Of a stretch of DNA of 64,000 nucleotides, positions 12,816-24,810 are shown one piece after another. Location: positions 1,700,161 to 1,764,160 of the forward strand of contig JAXIVH010000002.1 of the NCBI GenBank assembly GCA_036785325.1, written 5' to 3'. Each line of letters opens with the position of its first letter. Position 1 is the stretch's first letter. A program made the translations under genes and the position numbers. This DNA is from Urophycis tenuis. Lineage: Eukaryota; Chordata; Actinopteri; Gadiformes; Phycidae. The notes beneath the pieces were generated by a model, which was not told the DNA's origin, made no database searches, and worked only from the letters and a program-made list of their open reading frames with translations.

Positions 12816-13376
12816 CATGGCAGTTGCTGGCAAAAATCTTCCCGGCTCTGCTTCAGGACAAGCTCTCCCGGCTGCACGTGCCCGACTCCACCTCCAGGTG
12901 GATCACAGACTTCCTGTCTGACAGAAAGCAGCGTGTGAAGCTGGGGAAACATGTCTCTGAATCCCAGACCATCAGTACTGGATCCTCCCAGGGCTGTGTT
13001 CTTTCTCCCCTGCTCATCTCCCTATACACCAACGGATACACCTCCAGTCACCAGTCCATCAAGCTCCTGAAGTTGGACTCATATCTGGCGGGGATGAGTC
13101 CGCCTACAGGTGGGAGGCTAACTGGTGACCTGGTGTAGCCAGAACAACCTGGAGCTTAACGCTCTAAAGACAGTGGAGATAGTGGTGGACTTCCGGAGAA
13201 ACCGGCCCTACCCGCCCCCGTCATCCTGTGTGGCTCCTCAGCTGACTTTGTGGAGTCCTGCCGCTTCCTGGGCACCATCATCCCCCAGGACCTAAACTGG
13301 GATCTAAACATCAGATCGCTCATCAAGAAAGCACAACAGAGGATGTACTTCCTGCGGCAGCTGAAGAAGTTCAAGG
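12816..13376 (+). mobile_element. Degenerate LINE fragment (Rex1/Babar-like reverse transcriptase)
   Basis: Translated pieces on the plus strand include LLQDKLSRL, TSRWITDFLSDRKQRVKLG, TGSSQGCVLSPLL, then NNLELNALKTVE-VVDFR and FLGTIIPQDLNWDLN, KKAQQRMYFLRQLKKF. This is the order of a non-LTR reverse transcriptase from the thumb-side region towards the C-terminus. There are frameshifts, and the active-site YxDD segment is lost: the sequence jumps from SPLL-SLYTN to SSHQSIKLLK. The copy is dead. Family assignment is from memory of fish LINEs. Confidence 0.75.
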
Positions 13377-13405
13377 ATTAGGGTTAGGGTTAGGGCTAAC
13401 CCTAT
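13377..13405 (+). repeat. Short interstitial telomere-like repeat
   Basis: Three head-to-tail TTAGGG units followed immediately by the inverted CTAACCC, abutting the end of the LINE fragment. Confidence 0.8.
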
Positions 13406-14190
13406 GTGACTATGTCGCCCATCCCGGTCACAGACTCTTTGACCCTGTAGAATTCGTCAATTTCCCAACCAATGGGCGGAAAGGGAGTTGGCGGAAAGTC
13501 TGGCGTGAGGAACCTAGATCTGACTCCATATATTGGCAGACAACCACTGTGTGCAGTTAAAACATTAACTATGGCCAGTTTGCTCACGAGGCAGGCTAAC
13601 TAGCTATGAATACCATGTCCCTTCCACCCCCTCCTGGATTAGCGTACTCTCATTCCTTTATACTGAGTCCTAGATGGATTAGTCATAATTATTCTTAGCA
13701 ACGTTAATGAGAGCAGATAAACATGAGTGACCAGGATTACCAGCCGTCCACTCGTTCTACCTCGGTTCTCATCGACGAGCCATTACTACTGTCGTCACAG
13801 GAAATACTACTCACTATATAATCATGTTTATAGCGGCACATCTCACAGTTCTAATTGGACTCAAATTCAGTTGGACTAGAATATTCAGCTTAGAATTACA
13901 CTTTAGTACGTAAGTAAGTACAAGTTACTAACCAAACAAAACATAAAAGCAGTAATGAATGAATATTGAAAACACTATAAAAGGCTACAGAAAAACATAC
14001 AAAGAACACAAGACAAAGTCAGAGAATGAAGATACCTGGGTTGTAGGAATATGGCTACAGGCATGAAGCGTGGGAAGTTCTGGATACAGATAGCTTCCAC
14101 GAGCAGTGTCCATCGTGTCCCTCTACTGTTCTCCCAAGTTCCACACGGATGGTTGATCCTCAGCAGAGCTGCCTGGGCGTTGCCTAATTA
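13406..14190. other. Intergenic, no gene recognised
   Basis: No conserved coding or repeat signal recognised. Confidence 0.5.
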
Positions 14191-14194
14191 CATT

Positions 14195-14290
14195 ACAACC
14201 CTCTCCCCTCTGCGGCTGCAGTCCATCCACACCAAAATCTCCCATCAAATGAACAGTTTCTTCCCTGCTGCTGGAATCATTAAGTCCCTG

Positions 14291-14321
<31 letters not shown>

Positions 14322-14745
14322 TACCACCACCACCACAACCACTGACAATGTCACTGACTCTTTGCACTCTTGCACCATTGCACTCAATCCCTCCACTGCC
14401 CTTGAATGTCATTTTACTGTAGGCATTACAATGCAGAATTTTTACATTTTGTATAACTTTTAACGATTTTCTATTTCTCTTTTTTGCAAAAAAAAAACTT
14501 TCTGGCAATAAAATAGTTTCTCATTTGTGTCAGATGCACTACTGCACTCTAAAACATAGTAAAACACCAGCTCCCTCAACTTTACTTTTTAAACAATGCT
14601 ATGCCCCGCCATCGGGTTGATTGTTGTTTGTTATTGTCTTTCGTTATTGTTGTTTATTGATTGTTTATTGTTGCACACCAACCACCAAGACAAATTCCTC
14701 ATAGGCGCAAACCCTACTTGGCAATAAACATCTTTCCGAGTTCTG
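14195..14745 (+). mobile_element. LINE 3'-end fragment
   Basis: Contains a C-terminal LINE signature (HTKISHQMNSFFPAAGIIKS), a 40-base C tract and Cys-poor UTR. It ends in CTTGGCAATAAA, as fish Rex-type LINE tails do. Truncated; no reverse transcriptase core. Confidence 0.55.
14292..14331 (+). repeat. Poly-C tract (40 bases)
   Basis: Uninterrupted C run followed by ACC triplets inside the LINE tail. The exact length may be a sequencing estimate. Confidence 0.9.
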
Positions 14746-15659
14746 AGTTGACAGTGAAACGCTACAATGCTGACGTCACATAGTAAACAAAGTTCTTCTT
14801 CCTGTGGGCGTCATCTGGTGTGATCAGCGGCTTACGTGATTGGCCACCACAGCGTGACGTCGATTTGCGTTTCTCCAAAAGTTAATTTTTCTTTTTGTAG
14901 AAGGTCTGTTTTTCGCAGCCCCCAACACCGCATGTTAAACACACAACCCCCCTTCAAATAAATGGTTGACTTGTTGAGAATATTGAGATTTGTTGAGAAT
15001 TATTCTCCAGGCTCATGGCTCATATCACCGTACTGGGAAAGACGTGTATGCGATTAGTTCAACGACTGAAGAATCCAAGTCATCTAACGAGGCGTTTGTA
15101 TTCCACGGTAAAACAATTATAATCTAACTCATCGTTAAATACGCAATCACGTATAGTAGGAACCAGAATGGACAACGAGGCCGGTCACTCAGGTTGGTGT
15201 CACTAGTGAATGGTTGGTAGAAGTTTGGGGGCCAGGTGCACGGCACGCTGCAGCTCCATGTAGCTGCTACCAGCTAGCTGGTGCTGGCTGTTTCTTCAAC
15301 GCATATTCTATCATGTCGATCGTTTAGTTGACCCTTTAACGATGTTAGGTCCATTTGAGATGAATTCACACTTCTACTCGCACGCCTTACTGTTGTGTCC
15401 AGTCTGCAGCGATTACCCGAGGGGAGGTACTCGGTCATGTTGATGTTGACATTGACATTGAAATCAGAAACATAATCAACAACATAATATAGGAATATGT
15501 AATTCGTGATTATACTCGTGTTTAATTGAAATTCCTGCTTGAACCAAGAATCCCCTCCAAGACCAAACACGTTTCCCAATCTTTCTTTTTCAAATCTTCG
15601 GCCTCCGGTGCCCTGCGGAGTCTTTTGTCTTTGGATGATTTTGATAATTTTCATTAACA

Positions 15660-15830
15660 TTTACATTATATTACATGTTGGGAATTTAGCAGACACCTTT
15701 ATTGCGTGTGAAACAACAGCTCTGGCTAAGTGCCAAGTTATAAAGAGCAATTATAAAGTGCCAAGACGTACAACATACAAGAACATGAGGGGTAGGGGGT
15801 TTTATTTTGATTTTGATTTATCATCAGCAA
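15660..15830 (-). mobile_element. L2-like retroposon 3' tail (reverse orientation)
   Basis: Starts with the reverse of the fish L2 tail (AATTTAGCAGACACCTTTATT). It continues with CAATTATAAA-TGCCAAGACGTA-AACATACAAGA-CATGAG, shared with 18320-18360 at the end of the larger L2-like element. Confidence 0.65.
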
Positions 15831-15854
15831 CCCCCATTCACATTTGCAATGTAG

Positions 15855-16010
15855 TCCAAATCAAGTTTTGTACCAGTGATATATTTGGACATCAGCAAGC
15901 AGATGCGATGGCAACAATTAACTAACCTATTAAGGAATTTGTTTGGTGAAAGGGCATTTTTAAGAGAAATGCATTTTGTGTATTTCTTGGTCTGGGAAGT
16001 GATTTTGAAG
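15855..16010 (+). repeat. Unclassified interspersed unit, copy 1
   Basis: Shares GTACCAGTGAT, then GCAGATGC-ATGGCAACA, then ACTAACCTATT and AATTTGTTTGGTGA with two further copies at 19795-19900 and 19945-20075. I do not recognise the family. Confidence 0.6.
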
Positions 16011-16284
16011 TGCAACCCTTCCTCACAGAGTCGTTGCATTGCTGTCACGTTATTTGCGCACCATTTCATGTTGCTGGAACGTCACCTGCAAGTGAGAGGT
16101 GTTAAAACTAAGAGGTTAAAACTAATACAGCTTCTATAACAAAATGAGAATGAGGGTAAATTACAAACATCCTCTTGCCTGTCACAGTATTAACAGCGAG
16201 TGGCCCCAAAGACTCAACACGAGAGAATGTGGAAACACTAAATAATAGAGTAATGAATCAATGAATGCATGAATACATTGGGTG

Positions 16285-16870
16285 AGACTCATTGAGACAG
16301 ACAGACTGTAGGAGAGACAGGCGGGGAGACTCACTGAGACAGACAGACAGGCTGTAGGAGAGACAGGCGGGGAGACTCACTGAGACAGACAGACAGGCTG
16401 TAGGAGAGACAGGCGGGGAGACTCACTGAGACAGACAGACAGGCTGTAGGAGAGACAGGCGGGGAGACTCACTGAGACAGACAGACAGGCTGTAGGAGAG
16501 ACAGGCGGGGAGACTCACTGGGGAAAGACAGACAGGCTGTAGGAGAGACAGGCAGGTAGACTCACTGGGACAGACAGGCTGTAGGAGAGACGGGCGGGGA
16601 GACTCACTGACTCTCTCACTGGGGACAGACAGACAGGCTGTAGGAGAGACAGGCGGGTAGACTCAATGGCTCTCTCACTCAGGACAGACAGACAGAAGGT
16701 AGAAGACTGTGGGAGAGACAGGCGGGTAGACTCACCAGCCCTCCCACTCGGGACAGACAGACAGACAGGCAGAAGGGAGAAGACTGTGGGATGGACAGCC
16801 GGGTAGACTCACTAAACGACTAAACTGCTGAGTGGCTCTCTCACTCGGGAGTCGGGACAGACAGACAGAC
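16285..16870 (+). repeat. 46-bp minisatellite
   Basis: Unit AGACTCACTGAGACAGACAG followed by ACAGGCTGTAGGAGAGACAG and GCGGGG. About five near-identical copies at 16310-16530 are followed by increasingly diverged copies, with insertions such as CTCTCTCACT, to about 16870. Confidence 0.9.
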
Positions 16871-17347
16871 AGAAGTAGAAGACGGTTCAGCATGGGAACC
16901 GGAACACTACTAAGTTCAAAGGGCCAGTAACAAATCAGTTTTTGTCTAACAACCATCTAGCGGTGAGTTTCTGGGAATAGCTGGTGTGTGTCTGCCGCAA
17001 ATTACAATTGGATGTTTAATTTATGTTAGCTCATGTGTGATTTAAAGAGCTGGAATTTGCACATGTTGTGATACAAAAGGATCAGTTTTGTATTTGGTCT
17101 TTGATAGGATCCTTTCCAAAAACTAAAAAGTGGTTTTGACCACGGTGTAATGATAATGAACATAAATCTTATTCTGATAGAGCTGTTTTACAAACATGTG
17201 TGCAGTAGTGCTGCATTTCCAGTGGACGTCTATTCACAATGTGTCATAGGTGTCGCAAAACGCAACATGTTGCGCCAACGTCACTAGATGAAGTATATGG
17301 CAGGCAGAATGTGCCACAACCCGCGCTTCTGAACGTGTTGCCACACG

Positions 17348-17390
17348 CAATCTCCTTTGGCAGATCGTTCCTGTTGCGAAGTTTGCTTAA

Positions 17391-17422
<32 letters not shown>

Positions 17423-17882
17423 AAACTACTACTACAGGACTACTTGATTATGGTGTTAGTTTAGTGTATAGTGTGCTTGAAAAAAGTCTCATATCTAACA
17501 TTTGTGGACATTTTGTGTTATTTTAAAAGTTATTTGACATATATTTTTGCCATTTAAGGCATGACAAGACTTAAAAACAATGCATAGGTTGGGTTTCGCA
17601 CTTGCAGCTAAATAAGACTCAAGATGAAAGGTAGAGTTTCAAACCATTACACTGGCATACTTTGTCTACATTGGCATGCACACAGTGAATACTGAGGTAT
17701 AGGCTTATCAACAAGATGTCTTAAATAGCAAAACTATCTGTCAAATAACTTTTAAAATAACACAAAATGTCCACAAATGTTAGATATGAGAGACACTACA
17801 CTAAACTAACACCATAATCCAGTAGTTCTGTAGTAGTAGAGCAAACTTTGCAACAGGAAAGATTTGCCAAAGGAGATCTGGC
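17348..17882. mobile_element. Long inverted-repeat (foldback) element
   Basis: The left arm 17348-17562 and right arm 17719-17882 are inverted copies (shared core TTAGTTTAGTGT, CATATCTAACATTTGTGGAC, TTTTGTGTTATTTTAAAAG), with a loop of about 156 bp. A third partial copy of the right-arm inner part lies at 18190-18320. Target duplications were not identified. Confidence 0.7.
17394..17432 (+). repeat. (CTA)n microsatellite within foldback arm
   Basis: ACT/CTA triplet run on the left arm; the right arm has only a short version (GTAGTAGTAG), so the triplet expanded after the arms formed. Confidence 0.85.
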
Positions 17883-18299
17883 CTCGACTGATATGGTGTG
17901 TTTGCCCTGGCATATGATTGGTTGAAAGCAGTTCAATTCTATTGGCTGAGAAAATTGAAGGGAGGAGATCTTAACGCTTTCAATCTTTCTGAACACGTTT
18001 AAACATTCTGAACGCTTTAAAACTTCTGAACGCGTTCAATCTTTCTGAACGCGTTCTGCAACGTGTCTGGCAATGCGTTCAATGTCATATGTGATCTTCA
18101 TTGTTCATGGAATCCGAACAGACCAATAAGCTGACTCACGTAATGCAGAAATAAATGTCTATGCTTTTGAATTCTGTTATAATCATAGTTGCCACTTACC
18201 ATACACAAAACACAGTGCGCACAGTGAGTTTTGGAGTGCAGTCTTATCAATGACAGAAGCCTTAAATAGCAAAAATATATGTCAAATAACAAATAAAAT

Positions 18300-19800
18300 A
18301 ACACAAAGTTACAAGGGGCAATTATAAAATGCCAAGACGTAAAACATACAAGAGCATGAGAGTAGGTTTTTGTTTTTGGGGGGGTCGGTAGAGGATGGAT
18401 GTTATGCAGGGTTCAGGTGAACAAGTGAGTCTTGAGTCTCTTCCAGGTGATGGGGAGTGACTCTGCAGTCCTGACATTGGCAGGGAGCTTGTTCCACCAC
18501 AGCAGTGCCAAAACAGAAACAGAGAAACAAGAGTTGTGATTTCGCTGTCTGACCTTTTCCTCCTTTTAGTGATGGAGGTACCAGTCGACCAGCTGAGGTA
18601 GTTCAGCGGAGTGCTCGAGCAGGGTTGTGCGATTTCTCTGAACACTTAGAGGTAGGTAGGGGCAGTTCCATTAACAGCTTTGTAGGCCAGTACCATCATC
18701 TTGAATTTGATGCAACCCACTACGGGGAGCCAGTGGAGGTCATGGAACAGGCGGGTCACATAGGAGAATTTGTGTCTGTTGAACACATGGCGTGCTGCAG
18801 CATTCTGGATTCGCTGCAAAATGTTTTATCATAGTTGCAGGGAATCCAGCTAAGTGCATGTTGCAGTTGTCGAGGCGGGAGATGACAAGTGGTTGGGTCA
18901 GGAGCAGTGTTGCTTCCCTTGTGAGGAATGGTCGGATCTTGCGGATGTTGTAGAGAGAGCAAATCTACAGGATTGGGTCACTGCAGTGATGTTTGCAGTG
19001 CAGGACAGTTGGTTGTCGAGTATTATGCCAAAATTCCTCACGGTCGGTAAGGCACATACTGTGCCTCGACCGAGACCAGTAGCTTACTCTGAGGTCTTTC
19101 CCCGGTATGAAGAGAAGCTCAGTCTTTGCGAGATTGAGCTTGAGTTGATGTGCAGTTGTCCAAGAGCTTATGTCTGCCAAACATTCTGAGATGCGTGTTG
19201 CAATCAGAGTGTCTGAGGGGGGGAAGGAGAGGAACAGTTGAATGTAGTCCACATAACAATGATAGGGAAAACCATGTGATGTGATTACAGAGCCCAAAGA
19301 TCTGGTATATAGGGAGAACAGAAGTGGTCCTAGTACTGAGCCTTGAGGCATACCAGTGTTTAGCGAGCAGGGTTTGGACAGGGGCCATTCCATGTGACCT
19401 AATAAGTGTGATCCATAAGGTAAGATGTGAACCAGGCTAGCGCAGTGTCAGTAATGCCGAGATCAGCGAGAGTGGTGATGAGGGTCTGGTGGTTCAGAAT
19501 CAGAATCAGAATCAGAATTCTTTTATTTGTCATTGTCCCTAAGGTACAACGAAATTAAAAAAGGCAATCACCATTTCAGTGCAGTAAGAAAAATACAAAA
19601 TACAAAATAAAAAAATAAAATAAAAATAAAAAATAAAAATAAACGGTATCGAACGCCAGAGACCGGTCGAGGAGCACAGATGAGAGGGAAGAGGCCTTGG
19701 TGGCACAAAGGGACACCGTCAGGAGGGCCGTCTCTGTAGAGTGTGCAGTCTTGAAGTCTGACTGATGGGGATCAAGCAAGTCATTTTCTGATATATTGAA
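18300..19800 (-). mobile_element. L2-like LINE, degenerate, interrupted
   Basis: The minus strand reads in order: HQSDFKTAHSTETALLTV (19790-19690), then a 155-bp insertion (19490-19645). It continues with TGMPQGSVLGPLLFSLYTRS and LGSVITSHGFPYHCYVDYIQ, then LKLNLAKTELLFIPGKDL, and further degenerate RT C-terminal text to 18340. The catalytic YADD is changed to YVDY, and there are stops and frameshifts. This is a dead non-LTR retrotransposon of the L2 type. Confidence 0.8.
19490..19645 (-). mobile_element. Rex-like LINE 3' tail inserted into the L2-like element
   Basis: Begins with an (AGAATC)n run and TTCTTTTATTTGTCATTGTC, the reverse of a common fish LINE tail, followed by an A/T-rich AATAAA run. 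It splits the L2-like reading frame. Confidence 0.6.
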
Positions 19801-20075
19801 ACATTAGGAAGCAGATGCCAAGACTGGTGAACTAACCTACTGAAAAATTTGTTTGGCAAAAAATCATTTAAAAAAAATCAATCTGATGTGTTTGGTCTTG
19901 GATCTGGGTTTTAGTTGGTTCAGTAAAAATCTAACCAGATTTGTACCAGTGATGGAATATTATGTTAGGAAGCAGATGCCATGGCAACAGTGAACTAACC
20001 TATAGAAGAAAATGTTTGGTGACAGGTTCAGAGAAATGTATCTGCATTTTATTTGGTCTTTGAGGTTGAGTTTTA
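19795..20075 (+). repeat. Unclassified interspersed unit, copies 2 and 3 in tandem
   Basis: Two adjacent copies (about 19795-19900 and 19945-20075) of the unit at 15855-16010. Both loci directly follow L2-like sequence. Confidence 0.6.
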
Positions 20076-20418
20076 GGGTTTTAGGGTTTTTGAGGAGATT
20101 TTAAAGTAAAATATTTCAAAATGTCATTCTATGCTGATAAAAGATAAATGAATGAAGGCAAAACCACTAAGAACCTGTATTTGTGACAAATTATTGATTT
20201 TTAATTATCCAAAGTATCCAACTTATCTATCTTCACGTTTGACAAGTAAGTACAAGCATTGTTATTACTTGTTGTTTTGAAACAAACTAACAAATTTTCT
20301 TTTTGCCAAATTATGTTTTTTCCCACTTGGCACTTGACACCGCAATTGGCAAAGTGACTATAAATCATGGATGTAGATGTCAATCAGTAGTGATAATGGA
20401 TAATGTTTTTTTTTCCAG

Positions 20419-23400
20419 ATGGAGAAGCCCTATGCCCTGGCAATAAAATTTGGCAGCCCAAAAGCCATCTTCCCTTGTCTCTCATCTTTGGTAGAGGAAC
20501 ATTTTGCTGTGATCGATTTCGAGCAGATGGCAAGCCAACCAGAACTCAACCAAAAGATCCAGGCGATTCTAGTGTGGGAATGTATGGCTACATTCATCAC
20601 CAGTTCACTCCTACAAGGGCTTCCAAATTTAAAGGTGTCTGACTCACCACAAAGATTATTGGCTAACACACTACATTTTTTCATCGTTATTTGTTGCAAT
20701 GATTTACAATTTTTTCACTCCTAATTAGGGATGGGCGATATGGCCTGAAATCCATATTGCGATATACATTGCAGTCTCTCGCGATAACGATACATATCAC
20801 GATATGGAAATGATAATAGAACCATTTCAGAACAGGTTACATAGACCCTAAGGAATATAGTTATATAGTTATATAGTGAATGGTCAGGCTGAGGAAAGGC
20901 TCCATGGTACGGCTCGACCACAGGTTCCGTTGTAGTGGCAAAGTATTTCAAGTCACACGGCTCTTTTTCAACCTTTTCGCGGAGCTCGGCATACAATTTT
21001 GCCATCTCTGTTTCTGTAAAGTATTTGCGGCTCGGCACCTCATATTGTGGATCAATAGCTCTGATCATGGCTTTAAAGCCGCATCTCTCTACCATTGTGG
21101 GCTCTTCCTATTGTAAGGAGTAACTTCTGAAAATGAGTGAACTAAAGTAAAAATACCTACAGATAAGAGATAAAGATTAAAAAAAGACGATACAATTAGT
21201 AAAAATAGTAGTAATTAGTAAAATAGTAGTAAAAAGAAAATATCGCGATAGAGCATATTATTAAAACCTCTATCGTATGCCATTTGTTATCGTTTATATC
21301 GTATATCGTTTACATCGTGCATTACTACTCCTAATGCCAAGGATGCTTTTTAATGTCAATCTCTATTAAAAAAAAAACATAGGCAAGTAAAAGGAGCATT
21401 TCTTGTGTATTTCTGTTTTTCTCATGTATTTATATTTCTTCAAGTTATGTTTGTCTAATGGCTGATATATTACTTAGCTTTAACGGCAATGGTGAGAAAG
21501 GTGTTGAGAGCGGACATGTTTTTCTTCATTGATCTTTCAGATGCACTATCAACTTTTTGAAAGACAAACTATGATCCTTGAGATTCAAACCTTTTGGTTT
21601 AATTTTGTTCTGTCTTTGTATCTAGGTTGTAGTGAATGGAGGTGTGGGAGTGGATCACTTGGATATCCCCCTTATAAACAGTTTTGGCGTTAAAGTGTGT
21701 AACACTCCTTTTGTAGTGGACAATGCTACAGCCGACCTAGCCATGGGACTGATGTTAGCATCTGCCAGGAACATCATACAGGGTATGACATGCATACATT
21801 TGATTTATTTCCTATTAATACCTTTTAGGATGTGTCAGATTGGAAAAAAGAGACATTTGAATACATGAATCTGTTCTGCTAGTGATAGCAGTGTAGCTAT
21901 CTTGGCTTTTCCAACAGCTCACTTCTCATCTTTGTGTCAACCTCTTATTTGGTTTATATTCTATGGTGGTTGGAATGGAAGCCATTGTTTATTGTATGAC
22001 TATTTTCAGTCAATTCCATTACCTTAACTTGCAAATAACTATTTCAGGAAAGTTAGCTGTACCTGCGATTCAGGAAACCGGCGGTTGTTTCAACTTGGCA
22101 TCAAACATTATTTTCCAGAAGTAACACTTGGTTTTTGATGCATAAGCTCAATCAGCACTGTAATGTATGAAGAATGACACTTCAATGCTCCTCAATTAGG
22201 TGATTTATTTTCTCGGAATCACGAGGATGGGGAGGATATCAATGAGGAACACCTTGGAAGAGATGTCAGCAGCCAAACACTGGGAATTGTGGGAATGGGT
22301 AACATTGGATACAAGTTGGCCAAAAGAGCAATGGCTTTTGACATGAAGATATTCTACCACAACCGGAGACGCAGGTATAAAGACAGATCACAAATTAGGT
22401 CTCTAAAAGTCTGCTAAATATGAAGGGTAGCTGTTTAATTTGCATTAAAGTGATGTACCACTTTGAACAATGACTTCCACAGGCCAGTGGAGGAGGAGCA
22501 GCTGGTAGGAGCGGAGTATTGCCCCGTACTAGAAGACCTATTAGCTGTGTCCGATTATGTCGTGGTGCTGGTTAATTTAACCAAAGAGTCCACACATTTG
22601 ATAGGAAGGAAGCAGCTTTCAGCTATGAAATCCACTGCCACTCTGATCAACGTCAGCAGAGGTAGGTGTCCACACGTAATTTTTTTTTTAACCTTTCAAA
22701 GCATTACCGTTAATTTGAATACAACCAAAGCACCACGGGCCATGTGGCAGCCTCCACTGAAGACCAAACAAAGACACAGGGATGGTATTTGTCATCTGCT
22801 GTCATGACGTCACCTGGTACCATGTCACGGATGCTTTCATCTTTCTACAGCCAGCTTGGATTTTTAACCCAGAAGGGCGGTAAAGATGTGTGTTCAATCG
22901 GGCAAATAATAACAGCATGTTGACAGTGAATATTAGATAGAAGCATGGATGCCCCCAAAATGATCAACATGAGCATTACACACCCCTTGTTAAACCGGTT
23001 GAATATAACATGTAATCAAACATTAAAAGGAGGATTCAAAGTCGTATGAATGAATGTATGAATATGGCAACCCAACACACACACCAGGTCCACCCCACAC
23101 CACCTACCACAGCCATTAAACACCTACTTCATTATATTTAGCTCCCGGTCAAGCTGGCATGTCAAATCCACCAGACCACTTTTTTGATTGAAAAAACACA
23201 AACACTAATTTTGAATGTTTGTTTTTTTATGACTATTTTTATTTTTTATTTTTATTTTTTTTATTGTTTTGACATTTGGCATTGTTACACTCCGAAAGGG
23301 TCATGCTTGGCGATCAGTTCCATAATGGACAAAAGGTTTTCTCCTTGTTGTCTGAGCACTTGTTGTCCTTGTTGTCTGAGCACCAGGGGCAGAAGCTCCT

Positions 23401-24227
23401 CACTCCGTGTTCTGTTGAGAAGGTATCTGGTCAATGAATAATGTCTTAACCTCAGCCTCGTTCCCCCTCCAGGACAATGGCGAATCATTGCACGATTACT
23501 TACTAAACGATGAAATAAACATTACTACCAACACAATATCTAACATTCCAATGCACCCATTCTTCCAAAATGGAGGTGGTCATGGAGTTGTTGACGTGAT
23601 GTACAAGCCCTATAGGGGAGGAAAATTACAAAATGGGTATTATAATGTTTATTCTACATAGTATATTCATCTCTTTATGTTGAAGTAATGTGAATTAATC
23701 AATCAATTTGCACTACCAAATATTTTTGACAATGTGTATTTCTATTGATCTTTGTAGGTATGGTGGTAGACCAGGAGGCCCTGGTTGAAGTTCTTCAGAA
23801 CAAGAGCATCCACGCTGCAGCTCTAGACGTGACCTACCCTGAGCCACTGCCCAGGTACACACACTCAATATACATTTACCCCATGTTAATGTTATTAAAT
23901 ATGCACAATTGTATTACCTAAGTTTTATGTTATTTTGGTTGTGGGGATTAACATTCATATAAATTCATACTCAAAACTGTAATACAGAATCTGGGAGATC
24001 AAATCTAACACTCTATTGTAATAGCAACTTTATAAATAAGTAATACATATACAATGTGTGTGTGTAATTTCAGAGGCCATCCCCTGTTATCACTGCCAAA
24101 TGTCATTGTTCTTCCCCACATGGGGACTCACACAGTGGAGACGGGCAGTCTCATTGTAAAGCAGATGATGGTCAACGCGCTCGCAGCATTGGGTGGAGAA
24201 ACGGCCCCCAATGAGGTGGTGCTCTGA
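20419..24227 (+). CDS. D-2-hydroxyacid dehydrogenase (glyoxylate/hydroxypyruvate/2-ketogluconate reductase-like)
   Basis: Six coding exons: 20419-20634, 21626-21782, 22200-22374, 22483-22661, 23758-23854, 24074-24227. Together they give 978 bp, 325 aa, with frame kept at each GT-AG junction. The product should be a cytosolic NAD(P)H-dependent reductase of 2-keto acids. It starts MEKPYALAIKFG, like fish relatives. It has VVNGGVGVDHLD, the nucleotide-binding GIVGMGNIG motif followed by HNRRRR (basic residues that often favour NADPH), the catalytic Arg in INVSRG, the Glu region ALDVTYPEPLP and the catalytic His in LPHMGTHT. The ATG follows directly on a tttttttccag acceptor, so a non-coding first exon upstream is likely. 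Length fits the family (about 320-330 aa). I cannot choose between the several fish paralogues, so no symbol is given. Confidence 0.9.
20726..21327 (-). mobile_element. Non-autonomous hAT element with 8-bp target duplication
   Basis: 602 bp in the first intron of the dehydrogenase, flanked by CTCCTAAT at 20718-20725 and 21328-21335. The ends form imperfect terminal inverted repeats (TAGGGATGGGCGAT and TAGTAATGCACGAT). On the minus strand, 21095-20883 encodes a piece of ZBED-type hAT transposase (GFKAMIRAIDPQYEVPSRKY, then LYAELREKVEKEPCDLKYFATTT). It is a deletion derivative of the element at 37753-42720. Confidence 0.88.
23285..23488 (-). pseudogene. Possible hAT/ZMYM-like transposase fragment
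   Basis: In the fourth intron of the dehydrogenase, the minus strand reads QQGENLLSIMELIAKHDPFGV. This resembles a motif common in hAT-dimerisation transposases (NFL-LLKL-A--DP). Short, without other support; inference only. Confidence 0.3.
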
Positions 24228-24278
24228 TCCTCTGCAGGCACTCAAAAGGTTCCGTTTTTGATATTCAAAGCAACAAAT

Positions 24279-24284
24279 AATAAA
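24279..24284 (+). other. Candidate polyadenylation signal AATAAA for the dehydrogenase gene
   Basis: Lies 52 bp after the stop codon, the first AATAAA downstream. Confidence 0.6.
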
Positions 24285-24589
24285 TAACTAAACTGATTAT
24301 AAATGGTGGCACTATGTTGTATTTGTGACCCTCATGACACACAAAGACAGAGACAAATCTTTGTAGTTCTCCAATATGTATGCTTTGATTATTTTAATCT
24401 CAACTGTAAATCCTTTTATGTCTGCTAAATGGGTTAGCATGTGTGTTATTATTTTAATCATAGTCCCATCATTATTATATCTGCTTAATAAGGAATAACA
24501 AATCTGTTATTTTATATTTGAGTGTCACTTAGAGCAAATACTTTTTAATGTACATTTTAGGGTATTTCTTATAGTCATGGTTAATATAG

Positions 24590-24810
24590 ACATACTTGAC
24601 TTTAATCGCTCTTTGTAACTTGGCACTTAGTCAGAGATGTTGTATACTAGCAATGGTTAATCTAGCAATTGAAATGCTTGAAACTTGTTCTGGTGACTTT
24701 CTTACTGTATTAGCAGCAATGAAATGTTTTGCCTTCTTCTGACAAATGTACTCTTTGTAAGTCGCTTTGGATAAAAGCATCTGCTAAATGCCCTAAATGT
24801 ATGTTCCAAA
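24590..24810 (+). mobile_element. L2-like retroposon 3' tail
   Basis: Ends with TTTGTAAGTCGCTTTGGATA then AAAGCATCTGCTAAATG, the well-known tail of fish L2-type elements. The preceding 100 bp match 4780-4900. Confidence 0.75.
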
